Shown: positions 4,912-7,409 of the stretch, in pieces
Layout: each line of letters starts with the position of its first letter
Position numbering within the stretch: position 1 is the first letter of the stretch
DNA from: an uncultured Porphyromonadaceae bacterium
GTDB lineage: Bacteria > Bacteroidota > Bacteroidia > Bacteroidales > Muribaculaceae
NCBI GenBank assembly: GCA_900554265.1
Contig: USGZ01000076.1
Coordinates: 1-7,409, forward strand
Reading direction: 5' to 3'
Length of the DNA: 7,409 bases
The notes under the pieces: model-generated
The model's input: the letters and a program-made list of their open reading frames with translations, nothing else
Told to the model about the DNA's origin: nothing
The model's database searches: none
Position numbers and translations under genes: made by a program

Positions 4912-7409
4912 TCAGTCGTTGACGACTTCGACGTGTTCTACGTCCTCGACGGCCGGAGCGGCGTTGAACTCGGCTTCGAGTTCGTCGTCGTTACCGCCGA
5001 CAACGAGGTTCTCGTATTCGCGCAGACCGGTACCGGCCGGGATGAGGTGACCGCAGATAACGTTCTCCTTCATGCCCTCGAGGTAGTCGCTCTTGCCCAT
5101 GATTGCGGCCTCGTTGAGCACCTTGGTGGTTTCCTGGAAGGAAGCCGCGGAGATGAAGCTCGAGGTCTGCAGGGCGGCGCGGGTGATACCCTGGAGAATC
5201 TGCTCGGAGGTTGCGGGCTGAGCGTCGCGGACAACGACCAGATGCAGGTCGCGCTGCTTGAGCAGGGAGTTCTCGTCGCGCAGCTTGGAGGCGGTTACGA
5301 TCTGGCCTTCCTGGAAGTTCTCGGAGTCGCCGGCGTCGACGACAACCTTCTTGTCCCAGATGCGGTCGTTCTCCTCGTAGAAGTCGCGGCGGTCGACAAT
5401 CTGCTCCTCGAGGAAGTTGGTATCGCCGGCGTCGACGATGCGTACTTTGCGCATCATCTGGCGTACGATTACCTCGAAGTGCTTGTCGTTGATCTTCACG
5501 CCCTGCATGCGGTACACGTCCTGGACTTCGTTGACGATGTACTCCTGGACGGCGGTCGGGCCCATGATGTTGAGGATATCGGCGGGAGTGATGGCGCCGT
5601 CGGACAGGGCGGTGCCTGCGCGGACAACGTCGTTCTCCTGGACCAGAATCTGCTTCGACAGGGGCACGAGGTACTTCTTGGGTTCGCCGAACTTGGGCAC
5701 GACGGTAATCTCGCGGTTGCCGCGCTTTACCTTGCCGAACTTCACCTGGCCGTCGACCTCGGAAACCACTGCGGGGTTCGAGGGGTTGCGGGCCTCGAAG
5801 AGCTCGGTCACACGGGGAAGACCACCGGTGATGTCACCGGCAGAACCGGCGGCACGCGGAATCTTGACGAAGATTTCGCCGGGTTTGAGTTCGGCGTTCT
5901 CGTCGACCATGAGGTGGGCGCCCACAGGGAGTGCGTAGGTGCGGAGTATCTGACCATTGGCATCGACGATGTTGGCTTCAGGCACCTTGCCGCGTTCCTT
6001 GGACTCGATGATGATCTTTTCGCGGAGACCGGTCTGCTCGTCGGAGTCGACACGGTAGGTGACGTTTTCAACGAGATTGACATACTGAACCTTACCGCCG
6101 GCTTCGCTGACGATGACAGCGTTGAAGGGGTCCCATTCGCAGATCACATCGCCTTTCTTGACACGGGCTCCGTTGTCGAAGAAGAGCTTGGCACCGTAGG
6201 GGATGTTGGCGTTGGTGAGCATCATCTTGGTGGTCGGATCGATGATACGCATTTCTGCGAGTCGGCCGATGACCACATCGACATTGCGTCCCTTGGCGTC
6301 AACTTCGTCGGTCTGCACGGTACGGAGTTCGTCGATTTCAAGGATACCGTCATAGCGCGAGGTGAGCGAGTTGACGGCTGCGATATTGGAGGCGACACCA
6401 CCGACGTGGAATGTACGGAGGGTCAGCTGAGTACCGGGCTCGCCGATGGACTGTGCGGCGATCACGCCGACAGCTTCGCCCATCTGCACCATGCGGTGGG
6501 TGGCAAGGTTGCGTCCGTAGCACTTGGCGCAGACACCTTTCTTTGACTCGCAGGTGAGGACCGAACGGATCTCGACAGATTCGATCGGCGACTCATTGAT
6601 GCGGTCGGCGGCTGCGTCGTTGATCTCTTCGCCTGCGGCGACGATGACTTCGCCGTTGGTGGGATCGACGATGTCATGAACTGACACACGGCCGAGGATG
6701 CGTTCGCCGAGTGAAGCGACAACTTCATCGTTGTTCTTGATCTCGGTGCAGACGAGGCCGCGGAGAGTTCCGCAGTCTTCCTCGTTGATGATGACGTCGT
6801 GGGCCACGTCGACAAGACGACGGGTAAGATAACCGGCGTCGGCTGTCTTGAGCGCGGTGTCGGCAAGACCCTTACGGGCACCGTGGGTTGAGATGAAGTA
6901 TTCGAGCACCGAAAGACCTTCCTTGAAGTTGGCAAGAATCGGGTTTTCGATAATCTGACCGCCTTCGGCACCGCTCTTCTGAGGCTTGGCCATAAGACCA
7001 CGCATACCGGAGAGCTGACGGATCTGGTCTTTAGAACCACGGGCACCGGAGTCGAGCATCATATATACAGGGTTGAAGCCCTGCTTGTCGGCCGAGATCT
7101 GCTTCATGAGGGTGTCGGCCAGACGGGAGTTGACGTGTGTCCAGATGTCGATGATCTGGTTGTAGCGTTCGTTGTTGGTGATGAAGCCCATCGAGTAGTT
7201 GTTGAGGACTTCCTGAACCTGCTCGTAGCCTTCGCGCACATACTGCTCTTTTTCGGCCGGAATGAGGACGTCGCCGAGGTTGAACGACAGACCGCCCTTG
7301 AAGGCCATGTAGTAACCGAGGTTCTTGATGTCGTCAAGGAACTGAGCGGAACGGGGAATACCGCAGTGCTTGATGACGCGCGAGATGATGGTACGCAGAG
7401 ATTTCTTCG
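4912..7409 (-). CDS. rpoC: DNA-directed RNA polymerase beta' subunit, C-terminal 831 residues (5' end beyond right edge)
   Basis: The beta' subunit of RNA polymerase, part of the catalytic core. The open frame continues to the window edge with family sequence (RTIISRV ... [22 protein letters not shown]), so the gene begins outside; about 600 N-terminal residues, including the catalytic NADFDGD motif, are not in view. Counting from the Met at 7308, the bridge-helix region is [22 protein letters not shown] (143-164). The second zinc site has C179, C253, C260 and C263, with the same spacing (74, 7, 3) as E. coli C814/C888/C895/C898. The trigger-loop helix is [20 protein letters not shown] (281-300), and [16 protein letters not shown] (492-507) follows the trigger-loop insertion. 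About 190 residues lie between these two, an SI3-type insertion. A 32-residue-period duplication (624-671) and an acidic tail (774-798) follow; a conserved C-terminal block includes [19 protein letters not shown] and [13 protein letters not shown]. The TGA is at 4912-4914. Synonymous codon use changes along the gene (see findings). Confidence 0.98.
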   Translation of the reverse strand, partial: KKSLRTIISRVIKHCGIPRSAQFLDDIKNLGYYMAFKGGLSFNLGDVLIPAEKEQYVREGYEQVQEVLNNYSMGFITNNERYNQIIDIWTHVNSRLADTLMKQISADKQGFNPVYMMLDSGARGSKDQIRQLSGMRGLMAKPQKSGAEGGQIIENPILANFKEGLSVLEYFISTHGARKGLADTALKTADAGYLTRRLVDVAHDVIINEEDCGTLRGLVCTEIKNNDEVVASLGERILGRVSVHDIVDPTNGEVIVAAGEEINDAAADRINESPIESVEIRSVLTCESKKGVCAKCYGRNLATHRMVQMGEAVGVIAAQSIGEPGTQLTLRTFHVGGVASNIAAVNSLTSRYDGILEIDELRTVQTDEVDAKGRNVDVVIGRLAEMRIIDPTTKMMLTNANIPYGAKLFFDNGARVKKGDVICEWDPFNAVIVSEAGGKVQYVNLVENVTYRVDSDEQTGLREKIIIESKERGKVPEANIVDANGQILRTYALPVGAHLMVDENAELKPGEIFVKIPRAAGSAGDITGGLPRVTELFEARNPSNPAVVSEVDGQVKFGKVKRGNREITVVPKFGEPKKYLVPLSKQILVQENDVVRAGTALSDGAITPADILNIMGPTAVQEYIVNEVQDVYRMQGVKINDKHFEVIVRQMMRKVRIVDAGDTNFLEEQIVDRRDFYEENDRIWDKKVVVDAGDSENFQEGQIVTASKLRDENSLLKQRDLHLVVVRDAQPATSEQILQGITRAALQTSSFISAASFQETTKVLNEAAIMGKSDYLEGMKENVICGHLIPAGTGLREYENLVVGGNDDELEAEFNAAPAVEDVEHVEVVND

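Noticed and set aside
4933..6546. A 537-codon open frame on the plus strand, antisense to rpoC
   Set aside because: It is in codon register with rpoC on the opposite strand and arises because TCA, TTA and CTA codons are rare in this GC-rich gene. Its product has no recognisable motif, and rpoC conservation fully explains the DNA.

Overview
The window is ordinary chromosomal backbone from a GC-rich member of the Bacteroidota, most likely the order Bacteroidales. I estimate GC at somewhat below 60% by eye. Four things support this: a gliding-motility lipoprotein GldH; a zapA-rny pair and a ricT-gldH pair, both arrangements I know from this phylum; an RpoC of the Bacteroidota type; and a promoter of the Bacteroides form (TTTG, 19 nt, TAnnTTTG) instead of a sigma70 -35/-10 box. 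An Alistipes-like or uncultured gut Bacteroidales genome would fit, but the genus cannot be fixed from this sequence. Every gene I can support is on the minus strand, so the map reads from right to left.

Right half (4912-7409): the last 831 residues of rpoC, the RNA polymerase beta' subunit, whose 5' part lies beyond the window. It keeps all four cysteines of the second zinc site, the bridge-helix and trigger-loop region and the conserved C-terminal block. It ends at a strong GC-rich hairpin that probably terminates the rpoBC transcript. Region 4699-4911 is intergenic. It holds that hairpin, a cluster of degenerate ATCAGG repeats, and a clear Bacteroidota promoter for the next operon.

Left half (1-4698): a compact operon of six genes. 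In order of transcription it encodes a small ZapB-like coiled-coil protein, ZapA, RNase Y (Rny), a RicT/YaaT-type PSP1-domain protein, the lipoprotein GldH, and a HAD-family phosphatase cut by the left edge. The last three junctions are a 3-nt gap and two 4-nt ATGA stop/start overlaps, which strongly suggests co-transcription and translational coupling. The only sizeable internal gap is 92 nt, between zapA and rny.

The most interesting point is the rny-ricT pair. In Bacillus subtilis RicT belongs to the Fe-S-containing RicA-RicF-RicT complex that directs RNase Y to particular mRNAs. Here ricT follows rny by 3 nt. The protein keeps two C-x4-CC motifs and adds a seven-cysteine N-terminal cluster and a basic, low-complexity C-terminal tail. 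This suggests a membrane-anchored RNA-decay module with a cysteine-rich, possibly Fe-S or redox-sensing, specificity subunit. That is inference and has not been shown for this organism. A second observation is a shift in synonymous codon use along rpoC, which could mean recombination, expression-related selection or a chimeric assembly.
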